Shown: piece after piece, positions 8,611-16,756 of the stretch
Layout: every line of letters starts with the position of its first letter
Numbering within the stretch: position 1 is the first letter of the stretch
NCBI GenBank assembly: GCA_019413925.1
Contig: DXMY01000047.1
Coordinates: forward strand, 1 to 52,101
Direction of reading: 5' to 3'
Origin: Collinsella sp.
Lineage (GTDB): Bacteria; Actinomycetota; Coriobacteriia; Coriobacteriales; Coriobacteriaceae
Length of the DNA: 52,101 bases
The notes under the pieces: generated by a model
The model's database searches: none
What the model saw: only the letters and a program-made list of their open reading frames with translations
What the model was told of the DNA's origin: nothing
Position numbers and translations under genes: made by a program

Positions 8611-8792
8611 TTTTTTGAAAATCTTTGGGAGGGGTGGTCGCTGGGCTGGCGAGATGGTTTTGGTTTGCTGCTCGGACAGTCCTGCGCAAGACGAAGGCCA
8701 CATTAAGTGGCCTTCTTTGCGTGCGGAACTCGCGACAAACCAAAACCATCTCGCCAGCCCAGCGACCATGGGGTCCCAAGGTTTTCAAAAAA
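8611..8792. repeat. Long inverted repeat (31 bp perfect, ~56 bp imperfect arms)
   Basis: The stretch 8636-8666 is the exact reverse complement of 8737-8767. The arms extend outward imperfectly to 8611 and 8792, keeping TTTTTTGAAAA against TTTTCAAAAAA. Inside is a second hairpin, GAAGGCCAC-ATTAA-GTGGCCTTC, at 8693-8715. The whole 182 bases can fold into one long rod. It lies between the gyrA terminator and the tRNA promoter. No protein is credible here, since both strands show mirrored frames. Confidence 0.85.
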
Positions 8793-8819
8793 GCGGTCGG
8801 CGCGCAGTGCGCCGACCGC
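8787..8819 (-). terminator. Terminator of gyrA
   Basis: A perfect 11-bp stem GCGGTCGGCGC (8793-8803, 8809-8819) with a five-base loop is followed on the minus strand by TTTTTT. The T-run is also the outer end of the long inverted repeat. Confidence 0.9.
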
Positions 8820-8859
8820 CGATATATGGTGTCTGATATTTTCTACCAGCTAGGGCCTC

Positions 8860-11601
8860 TTACTCGTCTAGGAGATCTTCTGGCATGTCGTTGCCGTCGC
8901 CTAGATCGACAGGGGTTTCTTCGGAAGCAGAGACGTTTTCTGTGGCTTCGCCCTCGGGCTTCTCTTTGGCGGCCGTCATGCGGGCCACGGCGCAGATGCG
9001 GTCGTTGTCGTCGACGGTCATCATCTTGACTCCCTGGGTGGCGCGGCCAGTCTGGCTGATCTCGTCGGTCTTGACGCGAATGACCGTCGCGCCCTCCGTC
9101 ACGATGAATAGCTCGTGCTGCGGGCCCACCGTCTTCATGGCCGCGAGGTTACCCTTACGCTCGGTCATTTGGATGGTGTAGACGCCCTGGCCGCCGCGAT
9201 TCTGCTCCGGGTAGTCCGCAACCGGCGTGCGCTTGCCGTAGCCGCGCTCGGTGATGACGAACAGATCGCCGTTGCCGTTAGTGACTTCCATGCCCAGAAC
9301 GCTCACGCCGTCCTTCATACCAATACCGCGAACGCCGCTGGTATCGCGGCCGGTGGCGCGCACCTGCTCCTCGGAGAACATGATCGCCTTGCCCGCGGTG
9401 GTGGCCAGGATAATCTTGTCGCCCTCGCGCACGCGGCGCACGTTCAGCAGCGCGTCGTCGTCACGCAGGTTGATAGCGATCAGGCCGTCGCGACGGCTGC
9501 GGTCATATGCGCTCATCACGGTCTTCTTGACCATGCCGCTCTTGGTGGCAAACATCAGGTACTCGTCGGCTGGGAACTCGCGGCAGCTGATGACGCTCGC
9601 GATCTTCTCGCCCTCCTCGAAGGGCAGCAGGTTGACGATCGCGGTACCGCGCGCCTGGCGCGTACCCACCGGCAGCTCGTGCACCTTCAGGCGATAGACC
9701 TTGCCCTTGCTCGAGAAGAACAGCACGTACTCGTGCGTGGACGCGATGAACATCTCGTCGATGACGTCGTCCTCTTTGAGGTTGACGCCCGACACGCCCT
9801 TGCCACCGCGCTTTTGGGCGCGGTAGGCGGCCACCGGGATACGCTTAACGTAGCCGGTGTGGGTGATGGTCACGACCATATCCTCGTCGGCGATGAGGTC
9901 CTCGACATCCAGGTCCTTCTCAACCTGGCTGATCTCGGTGCGGCGCTTGTCGCCGAACTTCTTGGAGATCTCGCGCATCTCTTCCTTGATGACGCCCAGG
10001 ATCTTCTCCTCATGCGCCAGCAGGTCCTCGTAGTAGGCGATGGCGCGGCGCAGGCCGTCCAACTCTTCCTGAATCTTGTCGCGCTCCAGGCCGGTCAGGC
10101 GGCGCAACTTCATCTCGAGGATGGCCGTGGTCTGCTCGGGCGTAAAGCCAAAGCGCTCGATCAAGCGGCTGCTGGCCTCGGAGTCGGTCTGCGAGGAGCG
10201 GATGATGCTAATGACCTCGTCGATATGGTCGAGAGCCATAAGATAACCCTCGAGGATATGCGCGCGGGCTTGGGCCTTCTTAAGGTCGAAGCGGGTGCGG
10301 CGAGTGACGACGTCGACCTGGTGGTCGATGTAGTGCTGCAGCATCTCACGCAGGCTCAGGCATTTGGGAACGCCGTTGACGAGCGCCAGGTTGTTGGCGC
10401 CAAAGGTCGTCTGCAGCGAGGTGTACTTATACAGGTTGTTGAGCACGACCTGCGGAATGACGCCCTTCTTGAGCTCGATGACCAGACGGATACCCTTCTG
10501 GTTGGACTCATCGCGCATATCCGAGATACCCTCGATGCGCTTGTCGTTGACAAGCTGGGCGATCTTCTCCTGCAGGGTGCCCTTGTTGACCATGTAGGGA
10601 ATCTCGGTAAAGACCAGGCGGCTGCGGCCGGTCTTGGTGGACTCCACGTGTGCCTTGGCACGCACGGTAATGGAGCCGCGGCCGGTCTCGTAGCTCTGCT
10701 TAATGCCGGCGCTGCCCATGATGATGGCGCCGGTGGGGAAGTCCGGACCGGGCATGATCTGCATGAGCTCGTCGACGGTGGCGTCGGGGTTGTCGATCAG
10801 GTAGCAGGTGGCCTCAATCGCCTCGGTGAGGTTGTGCGGGGCGATGTTGGTGGCCATGCCGACGGCGATGCCCTGGCTGCCGTTGACCAGCAGGTTGGGG
10901 AAGCGCGCAGGCAGCGCCACGGGCTCGGCGAGCGATTCGTCGTAGTTGGGCTGCCAGTCGACGGTATCCTTCTGCAGGTCGCGCAGCAGTTCCATGGCGG
11001 GCTTTGCCAGGCGGCTCTCGGTGTAACGCATGGCTGCCGCGCCGTCGCCGTCGATGTTACCGAAGTTGCCATGACCGTCGATGAGCGGCGTGCGCATGGA
11101 GAACCACTGTGCCAGGCGGACCATGGCCTCGTAGACCGCAGAGTCACCGTGCGGGTGGTACTTACCGATAACTTCGCCGACCGTCCACGCCGACTTCTTG
11201 TGCGGGCGGTTGGGGTAGATGCCGCTCTCGTTCATCGCGTACAGGATGCGGCGGTGCACCGGCTTTAAGCCGTCGCGCACGTCCGGCAGGGCGCGCGCCG
11301 TGATGACCGACATCGAATACTCGATAAACGACTGCTTCATCTCGCGACCGAACTCCGAAATCTGGAGCTGGCCGCCGTTGATATCCTCGCCGGCCGAGGC
11401 GCCACGGTCGACTTCGCCAAAACTCTCCTCGAGCTCGCCGTCGTCATCCTCTTCCTCGTCATCATCGACATCGGGGTTATAGGCGTCCGGGTCGCCGTCC
11501 TCGCCCTGCTCAGCACGGGCAAGCAGGCGCTTCAGATCGTCGGGCATGCCGGCATCGCCGGCCTCGTCCATACCCCCGTTATTGTTGATATCGTCTGCCA
11601 C
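8860..11601 (-). CDS. gyrA: DNA gyrase subunit A
   Basis: Breakage-reunion subunit of gyrase, which introduces negative supercoils with GyrB. At 913 aa it is longer than usual because about 75 acidic residues (run DVDDDEEEDDDGELEE near 45-60) precede the normal start of the winged-helix/tower core. The quinolone-determining segment reads HPHGDSAVYEAMV (Ser154, Glu158). The catalytic Tyr is Tyr193 in AAMRYTESRL. A GyrA-box-like QKRGGKG begins the C-terminal beta-pinwheel, and the end is again acidic. The GTG start has an excellent AGGAGG site and lies 11 bases after gyrB, so the two are co-transcribed. Identification is certain; the N-terminal extension is unusual. Confidence 0.98.
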   Translation of the reverse strand: MADDINNNGGMDEAGDAGMPDDLKRLLARAEQGEDGDPDAYNPDVDDDEEEDDDGELEESFGEVDRGASAGEDINGGQLQISEFGREMKQSFIEYSMSVITARALPDVRDGLKPVHRRILYAMNESGIYPNRPHKKSAWTVGEVIGKYHPHGDSAVYEAMVRLAQWFSMRTPLIDGHGNFGNIDGDGAAAMRYTESRLAKPAMELLRDLQKDTVDWQPNYDESLAEPVALPARFPNLLVNGSQGIAVGMATNIAPHNLTEAIEATCYLIDNPDATVDELMQIMPGPDFPTGAIIMGSAGIKQSYETGRGSITVRAKAHVESTKTGRSRLVFTEIPYMVNKGTLQEKIAQLVNDKRIEGISDMRDESNQKGIRLVIELKKGVIPQVVLNNLYKYTSLQTTFGANNLALVNGVPKCLSLREMLQHYIDHQVDVVTRRTRFDLKKAQARAHILEGYLMALDHIDEVISIIRSSQTDSEASSRLIERFGFTPEQTTAILEMKLRRLTGLERDKIQEELDGLRRAIAYYEDLLAHEEKILGVIKEEMREISKKFGDKRRTEISQVEKDLDVEDLIADEDMVVTITHTGYVKRIPVAAYRAQKRGGKGVSGVNLKEDDVIDEMFIASTHEYVLFFSSKGKVYRLKVHELPVGTRQARGTAIVNLLPFEEGEKIASVISCREFPADEYLMFATKSGMVKKTVMSAYDRSRRDGLIAINLRDDDALLNVRRVREGDKIILATTAGKAIMFSEEQVRATGRDTSGVRGIGMKDGVSVLGMEVTNGNGDLFVITERGYGKRTPVADYPEQNRGGQGVYTIQMTERKGNLAAMKTVGPQHELFIVTEGATVIRVKTDEISQTGRATQGVKMMTVDDNDRICAVARMTAAKEKPEGEATENVSASEETPVDLGDGNDMPEDLLDE

Positions 11602-11612
11602 GTTACCTCCTC

Positions 11613-13643
11613 TTAAGCGTCAAGGAAACGCGCGTCATGCGCATGTTTTTCAATGTACTCGCGGCGATAGCCGACCTCGGAACCCATGAGCTCGCGCACG
11701 GCGCGGTCCGCCACCACGGCGTCCTCGATCGACACGCGCTGCAGGATGCGGGTCTTGGGGTCCATCGTCGTCGAGGCAAGCTGCTTGGGGTCCATCTCGC
11801 CCAGGCCCTTGTAGCGCTGGACGGTATAGCCCTTGCGCTTCTTGGTGATCTTGCCGTCCTTGGCCTTGCCGTCCTCGTCGTTATCGTCGGGGTTCAGGCC
11901 CAGACTCTGGATGGTATCGCGCAGGATCTCGTCTTCGGGCTGGCGGCCGTTGGGATACACGTAGTGGATCTTGTTGCGCACCTTAATGCCAAAGATGGGC
12001 GGGCAGGCAACATAGACGTAGCCGGCATCGATCAGCGGACGCATGTACTTGTAGAAGAACGTCAGCAGCAGGATGCGGATATGCGCGCCGTCGACGTCTG
12101 CATCGGTCATGATGATGATCTTGTGGTAGCGCGCCTTGGTGATATCGAAGTCGCCGCCGTCGCCGGCACTCGTCGTGACGCCGCAGCCGATCGCGGTAAT
12201 CAATGACTGGATGGTGTCACTCGAGAACGCGCGATGGTCACCAACGCGTTCGACGTTCAAAATCTTGCCGCGCAGGGGCAGAATCGCCTGGATGTCTCGG
12301 CGACGGCCGTCCTTGGCCGAACCGCCTGCCGATTCACCCTCTACGATGAAGAGCTCGGTCAGCTCGGCATCGCGCACCGAGCAGTCGGCGAGCTTACCGG
12401 GCAGGGACGCCGTCTCGAGCAGGCTCTTGCGACGGGTCGCTTCGCGCGCCTTGCGGGCGGCGTTGCGGGCCTTGCATGCCTGCTGGGCCTTCTTGACGAT
12501 CTCGCGGGCGGGCTTGGGATGCTCCTCGAGGTAATCGGCGAGGCCGTCGGTCACGATCTTGAGCGTGAGCGCGCGCATATAGGAGCTGCCGAGCTTGGCC
12601 TTGGTCTGGCCCTCAAATTGCGGGTCGGGCAGCTTGACCGAGATAACGGCCGAAAGGCCCTCGCGCACATCTTCGCCGGTCAGGTTGGCGTCTTTTTCCT
12701 TGAGCAGGTTCTGTTTGCGCGCGTAGTCGTTGATCACACGGGTGAGCGCGGTGCGGAAGCCCTCAAGGTGCATGCCGCCCTCGGGGGTGTAGATGTCGTT
12801 GGCAAACGACATGACGTTCTCGCCGTAACCGCTATTCCACTGCAGGGAAACCTCAACCTCGCCCATCTTGGTCACAGGCGCGCCCGGGTCCGATTTGCCC
12901 TCGATGTAGATGGGCTCCTTAAAGGCCTCGGGGACGTCCTTGCCCTCGTTGAGGAACTTGACGAAGTCGATGATGCCGCCCTCGTAGCAAAACTCCTCCA
13001 CATGGGGAGTCGCCTCGCGCTCGTCGGTCAGCACGATTTTGAGGTTCTTATTGAGGAACGCCGTCTCCTGCAGACGGTTGTGCAGCGTATCGAAATCGTA
13101 GATGCATGTCTCGAAGATCTCGTCGTCGGGCCAGAAGGTGACGGTGGTGCCCGTCGAATCCGAGGTGCCCACGACCTCCATCTTCTTAACGGTCTTGCCG
13201 CGCGAGAACTCCATCTCGTAGGTGTTGCCGTCGCGACGAACCTGAACGACCACGCGCTTGGACAGTGCGTTGACGACGGAGATACCAACGCCGTGCAGGC
13301 CGCCCGAAACCTTATAGGCCGAGTTATCGAACTTACCGCCGGCGTGCAAGATCGTCATGACGACCTCGAGCGTCGGGATCTTTTTAACAGGGTGCTCGTC
13401 GACGGGGATGCCGCGCCCGTTGTCGACGACCGTGATGGAGTTGTCGGCGTGGACCGTCACCTGGATCTCGGTGCAGAAACCGGCCATGGCCTCGTCGACG
13501 GAGTTGTCAACGATCTCCCACACCAGGTGATGCAGACCGCTGGCGCTCGTCGAGCCGATATACATGCCCGGGCGCTTACGAACGGCCTCGAGACCTTCGA
13601 GAATCTTAATCTCGCCGCCATCGTAATCGTTTTCGTTTGCCAC
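11613..13643 (-). CDS. gyrB: DNA gyrase subunit B
   Basis: ATPase subunit of gyrase, 676 aa. The GHKL domain carries EAVRKRPGMYIG, the N-box (EIVDNSVDEA) and DNGRGIPV. The TOPRIM domain carries EGESAGGSAKDGR and DADVDGAHIR. The C-terminal end has YKGLGEMD. I chose the GTG at 13643 because AAGGAGG lies just upstream. The frame can be opened earlier at a TTG (13661), but then the ribosome site would be inside the coding part. A terminator separates it from the upstream dciA-like gene, so gyrBA probably has its own promoter in the 50 bases before it. Confidence 0.97.
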   Translation of the reverse strand: MANENDYDGGEIKILEGLEAVRKRPGMYIGSTSASGLHHLVWEIVDNSVDEAMAGFCTEIQVTVHADNSITVVDNGRGIPVDEHPVKKIPTLEVVMTILHAGGKFDNSAYKVSGGLHGVGISVVNALSKRVVVQVRRDGNTYEMEFSRGKTVKKMEVVGTSDSTGTTVTFWPDDEIFETCIYDFDTLHNRLQETAFLNKNLKIVLTDEREATPHVEEFCYEGGIIDFVKFLNEGKDVPEAFKEPIYIEGKSDPGAPVTKMGEVEVSLQWNSGYGENVMSFANDIYTPEGGMHLEGFRTALTRVINDYARKQNLLKEKDANLTGEDVREGLSAVISVKLPDPQFEGQTKAKLGSSYMRALTLKIVTDGLADYLEEHPKPAREIVKKAQQACKARNAARKAREATRRKSLLETASLPGKLADCSVRDAELTELFIVEGESAGGSAKDGRRRDIQAILPLRGKILNVERVGDHRAFSSDTIQSLITAIGCGVTTSAGDGGDFDITKARYHKIIIMTDADVDGAHIRILLLTFFYKYMRPLIDAGYVYVACPPIFGIKVRNKIHYVYPNGRQPEDEILRDTIQSLGLNPDDNDEDGKAKDGKITKKRKGYTVQRYKGLGEMDPKQLASTTMDPKTRILQRVSIEDAVVADRAVRELMGSEVGYRREYIEKHAHDARFLDA

Positions 13644-13691
13644 ACGTCCTCCTTCAGTCAAGAAAATGTGTACAGCCTTACTAGTTTATCG

Positions 13692-13722
13692 TAAAAAAAT
13701 ACCCTCGGGAACGAGGGTATTT
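13692..13722 (-). terminator. Terminator between the dciA-like gene and gyrB
   Basis: Stem AAATACCCTCG/CGAGGGTATTT (13697-13722) with a four-base loop and seven T on the minus strand. It ends the dnaA-to-dciA transcript about 30 bases past the last stop. Confidence 0.88.
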
Positions 13723-13748
13723 GGCTCTACAAGGCCACCAGATGCGAT

Positions 13749-14312
13749 TTAAGGCTCTTTTTTGCTTTGCACGCCCTTGGCCCACTCGGCACTGGCTCTC
13801 ATGGCGTTCTCGAGGGCCTCGCGCAGTTTTTGGTCTTCGATGGGCGCCACTTGGCGCTCAATCTCGGTGCGCTCGGCATCGCTGAGGTCGGCGTGTGGGG
13901 CCGGCGGGCGCTCGGTCGTCGCTGGGCGAAGGCGCTCCTTGGCGGCGGGCGGCGTGTGACCGGGCGCGGTGGTTTTGAACACCAGGCCGTCCACATGCGC
14001 ACCGGCGCGCTCCATGCGCGCGCGGATGATCTCGCGCAACAACGTCATTTCCTGCGTCCACGAGGGCGAGTCGAGATATACCAGCAGCTCATTGGACTCG
14101 GGCAGGTAGCGCAGGCCCGTCACATGCCGCCCCTCGCGCGTGCCCGAGCACACCGCGTTCCACGCGCGATAGACCGCGCGCGACTCCTCGGCGGCCTCCA
14201 TCTGCGCACGGCGCTCAGGGGTCGCAGCCGCCAGGATGCGCTGGCGCTCTGCGTTCAAAAAGCCACTGAAGGCGACCGTTTCGCTCTCGCGCTCGTAATT
14301 AGCACGTCTCAC
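13749..14312 (-). CDS. DUF721/DciA-like protein
   Basis: A 187-aa protein at the position (between recF and gyrB) held by the DUF721 family in actinobacteria. DciA members help load the replicative helicase where DnaC/DnaI are absent. The DUF721 core is at residues about 48-120: YRAWNAVCSGTREGRHV, then YLPESNELLVYLDSPSWTQEM, then LLREIIRARM. A charged, Pro/Ala-rich C-terminal tail follows. The GTG start overlaps the recF stop by 14 bases, so translation is coupled. Family membership is inferred from position and the core pattern; the helicase-loading role is by analogy. Confidence 0.78.
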   Translation of the reverse strand: MRRANYERESETVAFSGFLNAERQRILAAATPERRAQMEAAEESRAVYRAWNAVCSGTREGRHVTGLRYLPESNELLVYLDSPSWTQEMTLLREIIRARMERAGAHVDGLVFKTTAPGHTPPAAKERLRPATTERPPAPHADLSDAERTEIERQVAPIEDQKLREALENAMRASAEWAKGVQSKKEP

Positions 14313-15405
14313 CCATGCTCACCACCTTGGCTCGATCAAGCAGGTCATCGGTAAAGTACCCCAGGTTGGTCGTGGTTATGACCGTCTGGATATCATCGCC
14401 GATCAGCCGCAGGAAAGCACCGCGACGCTCGCCGTCGAGCTCGCTCATCACGTCGTCCAAAAGCAGCAGCGGGGCGGTGCCCAGGACATCGCGAGCCACG
14501 GCCACCTCGGCCACCTTCCAGGACAGTACCAACGTTCGCTGCTGTCCTTGGCTGGCAAATGACCGGGCGGAGCGACCCGCAACGGTAAACTCAATCTCGT
14601 CGCGATGCGGTCCCACCAGCGTCACGCCGCGGCGAATTTCCTCGTCGGCGTGCCCATCAAGGGCAGCCAGCATGCGCTCGTACGCCCAGCCCTTCAGCTC
14701 TTCGCGATCCTCGACCTGGGGCAAATCCCCCAGCGTGGACGCATAGGACACGTTGGCGGCTTCACCGGACGCCACTTGCCCGTAGGCAGTACGCACATGG
14801 CCCGCCAGCCGGTCGAGCAGGGCCAACCGGTGCACGAGCAGAGCCGCGCCCGCGCGGGCAATCGAATCGTTCCACGCGCCGAGCATCTCGCGGCAGCACC
14901 AGGCCTCCTTGAGCAAGGCGTTACGCTGGGTCACGCAGCGACCATAGGTGCTCGCAAGATCGGCATAGCGTGCGCTCAGTTGCATGCCAAAGTCGTCGAG
15001 GGCGGCGCGGCGCACACTGGCGCCTCGCTTAACCATGTCCAGATGGTCGGGGCAAAACAGCACGCTCGGCAGAACCCCGCGCACACCGGCGGCAGAGCAT
15101 CTCTTGCCGTTGCGGCTAAACGAGCGTTTACCGTCCTCCGCGCTCAATCCCATATCAAGTACGCGGCCGTCGCCCTCGAGCCTCAGCTCGATCTTGCACG
15201 AGCCCACGCCATCATGGACGAGCTCGGCTGCGGTCGGATGCCTAAACGAGGCGCCGCTCGTCAGCAGCTGCAGCGCCTCTATGAGATTGGTCTTTCCCGC
15301 CGCGTTGGGTCCCGCAAGTATCGTCACGCCCTCGTCCAGGGCAAGACGATAGCTCTCGAAACTGCGGTAGTGCGCGACGGAAAGATCGCGGGCGAACATG
15401 GTCAT
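14299..15405 (-). CDS. recF: DNA replication and repair protein RecF
   Basis: SMC-like ATPase that works with RecO and RecR to load RecA at gaps. It has 368 aa, the normal length. Walker A is near residues 32-39 (GPNAAGKT), the signature region includes SFASQGQQRTLVLSWK, and Walker B is LLLLDDVMSELD. The start lies ten bases after the dnaN stop. An internal Met3 is an alternative start. It overlaps the dciA-like gene downstream. Confidence 0.96.
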   Translation of the reverse strand: MTMFARDLSVAHYRSFESYRLALDEGVTILAGPNAAGKTNLIEALQLLTSGASFRHPTAAELVHDGVGSCKIELRLEGDGRVLDMGLSAEDGKRSFSRNGKRCSAAGVRGVLPSVLFCPDHLDMVKRGASVRRAALDDFGMQLSARYADLASTYGRCVTQRNALLKEAWCCREMLGAWNDSIARAGAALLVHRLALLDRLAGHVRTAYGQVASGEAANVSYASTLGDLPQVEDREELKGWAYERMLAALDGHADEEIRRGVTLVGPHRDEIEFTVAGRSARSFASQGQQRTLVLSWKVAEVAVARDVLGTAPLLLLDDVMSELDGERRGAFLRLIGDDIQTVITTTNLGYFTDDLLDRAKVVSMGETC

Positions 15406-15414
15406 GGCGCAGCG

Positions 15415-16518
15415 CTAGATGCGAACCGGCATGACCAGGTACAGGTAGTTGATCTTGTCGTAGGACTTGAAGATGCCCGCCTGCGAGTAGCTCTTGAGCT
15501 CCAGCGTGATCTCCTTCTCCTTGGACAGGGCATTGAGGCAGCCGAAGATGTAGTGGTAGTTGAAGGCGATGGTGCCCGACTCGCCCTCGGCCTCGACATC
15601 GATCGTCTCCTGCGCAAGGTCCTGGTCATTGGAGATGGAGGACAGGCCCATCTGCCCGTTCTCGACATCGATCTCGAACTTGACGGCGGGGTTGGCGCTC
15701 GCGATAACGGCCACGCGCTTGAGGGCGGCGTTAAAGGCGGCGACGTCGATCTTGACGCTCGTCACGCACGAATCGGGGATGAGCTGCTTGTAGTTGGGGT
15801 ACACGCCCTCGATGCGGCGCGACACGTAGGTGGTGTTGCCGGCCTCGAAGACGACCTGGGTGTCGGTAGCCCCGATCATGATGGTCGCCTGGCTGGCCAT
15901 GATGTTCAGTGCGTCGTTAAAGGCGTCAGCCGGAACGTTGAGCTCAAAGGAGCCTTCGAGGGTCGAGGTTTCGACCTGCGTATCGCACACGGCCAAACGG
16001 AAGGAATCGGTCGCCACCAGGCGCACGGTGTTGTTCTCGACCTTCATGTGCACGCCACCCAGGATGGGGCGGGCCTTGTCGGTCGAGGTGACGCGCCACA
16101 CGCGGCCGACCATCTCGGACAAGATATCGGTCGGCAGTTCCACGGCGCTCTCGATGGCATAGGCCGGAAACTCGGGGAAGTCATTAGCATCGAGCGTGTT
16201 CAGGCGGAAAGAGCTCTTCTCGCAACCAATCAGCACCTGGCGCTCGGACAGCTCAAAGGTGACCGGGGCATCGGGGAGGGTCTTGGTGATATTGGAGAGC
16301 ATCTTACAGGGGATAACCATCTCGCCCTCTTCTTCGACATGCGCCGCGATGCGATGACGGATCGAGATGGTGTAGTTAGAGGTCTGGAATTCCAAGATGC
16401 CGTCTTGGGCCTTAACGAGCACGCCCGACAGGATGGGGAGGGTGGATGCCGAAGCGACACCCTTCATAACGACGCCGATGGCTTGTGTAAGCGAGCTCTG
16501 GCTGACGGTGAACTTCAT
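15415..16518 (-). CDS. dnaN: DNA polymerase III sliding clamp (beta subunit)
   Basis: Ring-shaped processivity factor. It has 367 aa with the three-domain clamp architecture, opening MKFTVSQSSLTQAIGVVMKG and ending YLYLVMPVRI, the typical C-terminal motif that shapes the clamp's peptide-binding pocket. It follows dnaA after a 238-base gap containing an AT-rich tract and candidate DnaA boxes, and runs into recF after nine bases. Confidence 0.97.
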   Translation of the reverse strand: MKFTVSQSSLTQAIGVVMKGVASASTLPILSGVLVKAQDGILEFQTSNYTISIRHRIAAHVEEEGEMVIPCKMLSNITKTLPDAPVTFELSERQVLIGCEKSSFRLNTLDANDFPEFPAYAIESAVELPTDILSEMVGRVWRVTSTDKARPILGGVHMKVENNTVRLVATDSFRLAVCDTQVETSTLEGSFELNVPADAFNDALNIMASQATIMIGATDTQVVFEAGNTTYVSRRIEGVYPNYKQLIPDSCVTSVKIDVAAFNAALKRVAVIASANPAVKFEIDVENGQMGLSSISNDQDLAQETIDVEAEGESGTIAFNYHYIFGCLNALSKEKEITLELKSYSQAGIFKSYDKINYLYLVMPVRI

Positions 16519-16756
16519 CTTTTAATACCTTTCTATAGATATAAATATCTTAATAATAGTAATAGCACTGACGAAACTGTTGATTACTCCCAAAGACGCA
16601 GGTCAGACCCAAAAAGAGAATCGACAGCAACCTGTGTGCAACAGGGGTGGTTTTCCACGTTCAAAACCTGCGCAAAACTTTTCATCACCGCGGGTTGGGT
16701 TTTAGACACCTTATGCCCGTGGTTTCGACAAGTTTTCAACAGGTGTCTCTATTTCC
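16519..16756. other. dnaA-dnaN intergenic region: candidate origin DNA with DnaA boxes and AT-rich tract
   Basis: An AT-only-like stretch (about 16525-16566, e.g. TATAAATATCTTAATAATAG) lies beside dnaN and could be an unwinding element. Candidate DnaA boxes are TTTTCAACA at 16733-16741, TTTCGACAA at 16723-16731, TTTTCCACG at 16651-16659 and TAATCAACA (minus) at 16578-16586. This is the oriC position in Streptomyces and Mycobacterium. The dnaN promoter must also lie here. The boxes are inferred from resemblance and recurrence. Confidence 0.55.

Noticed and set aside
8527..9029. Several 60-134 codon frames across the inverted repeat, showing a shared peptide on both strands
   Set aside because: The shared peptide follows from the inverted repeat itself. 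The frames cross a tRNA or terminator and lack ribosome sites.
9115..11268. A 717-codon plus-strand frame opposite gyrA
   Set aside because: It mirrors gyrA codons, contains no recognisable domain, and gyrA is certain.
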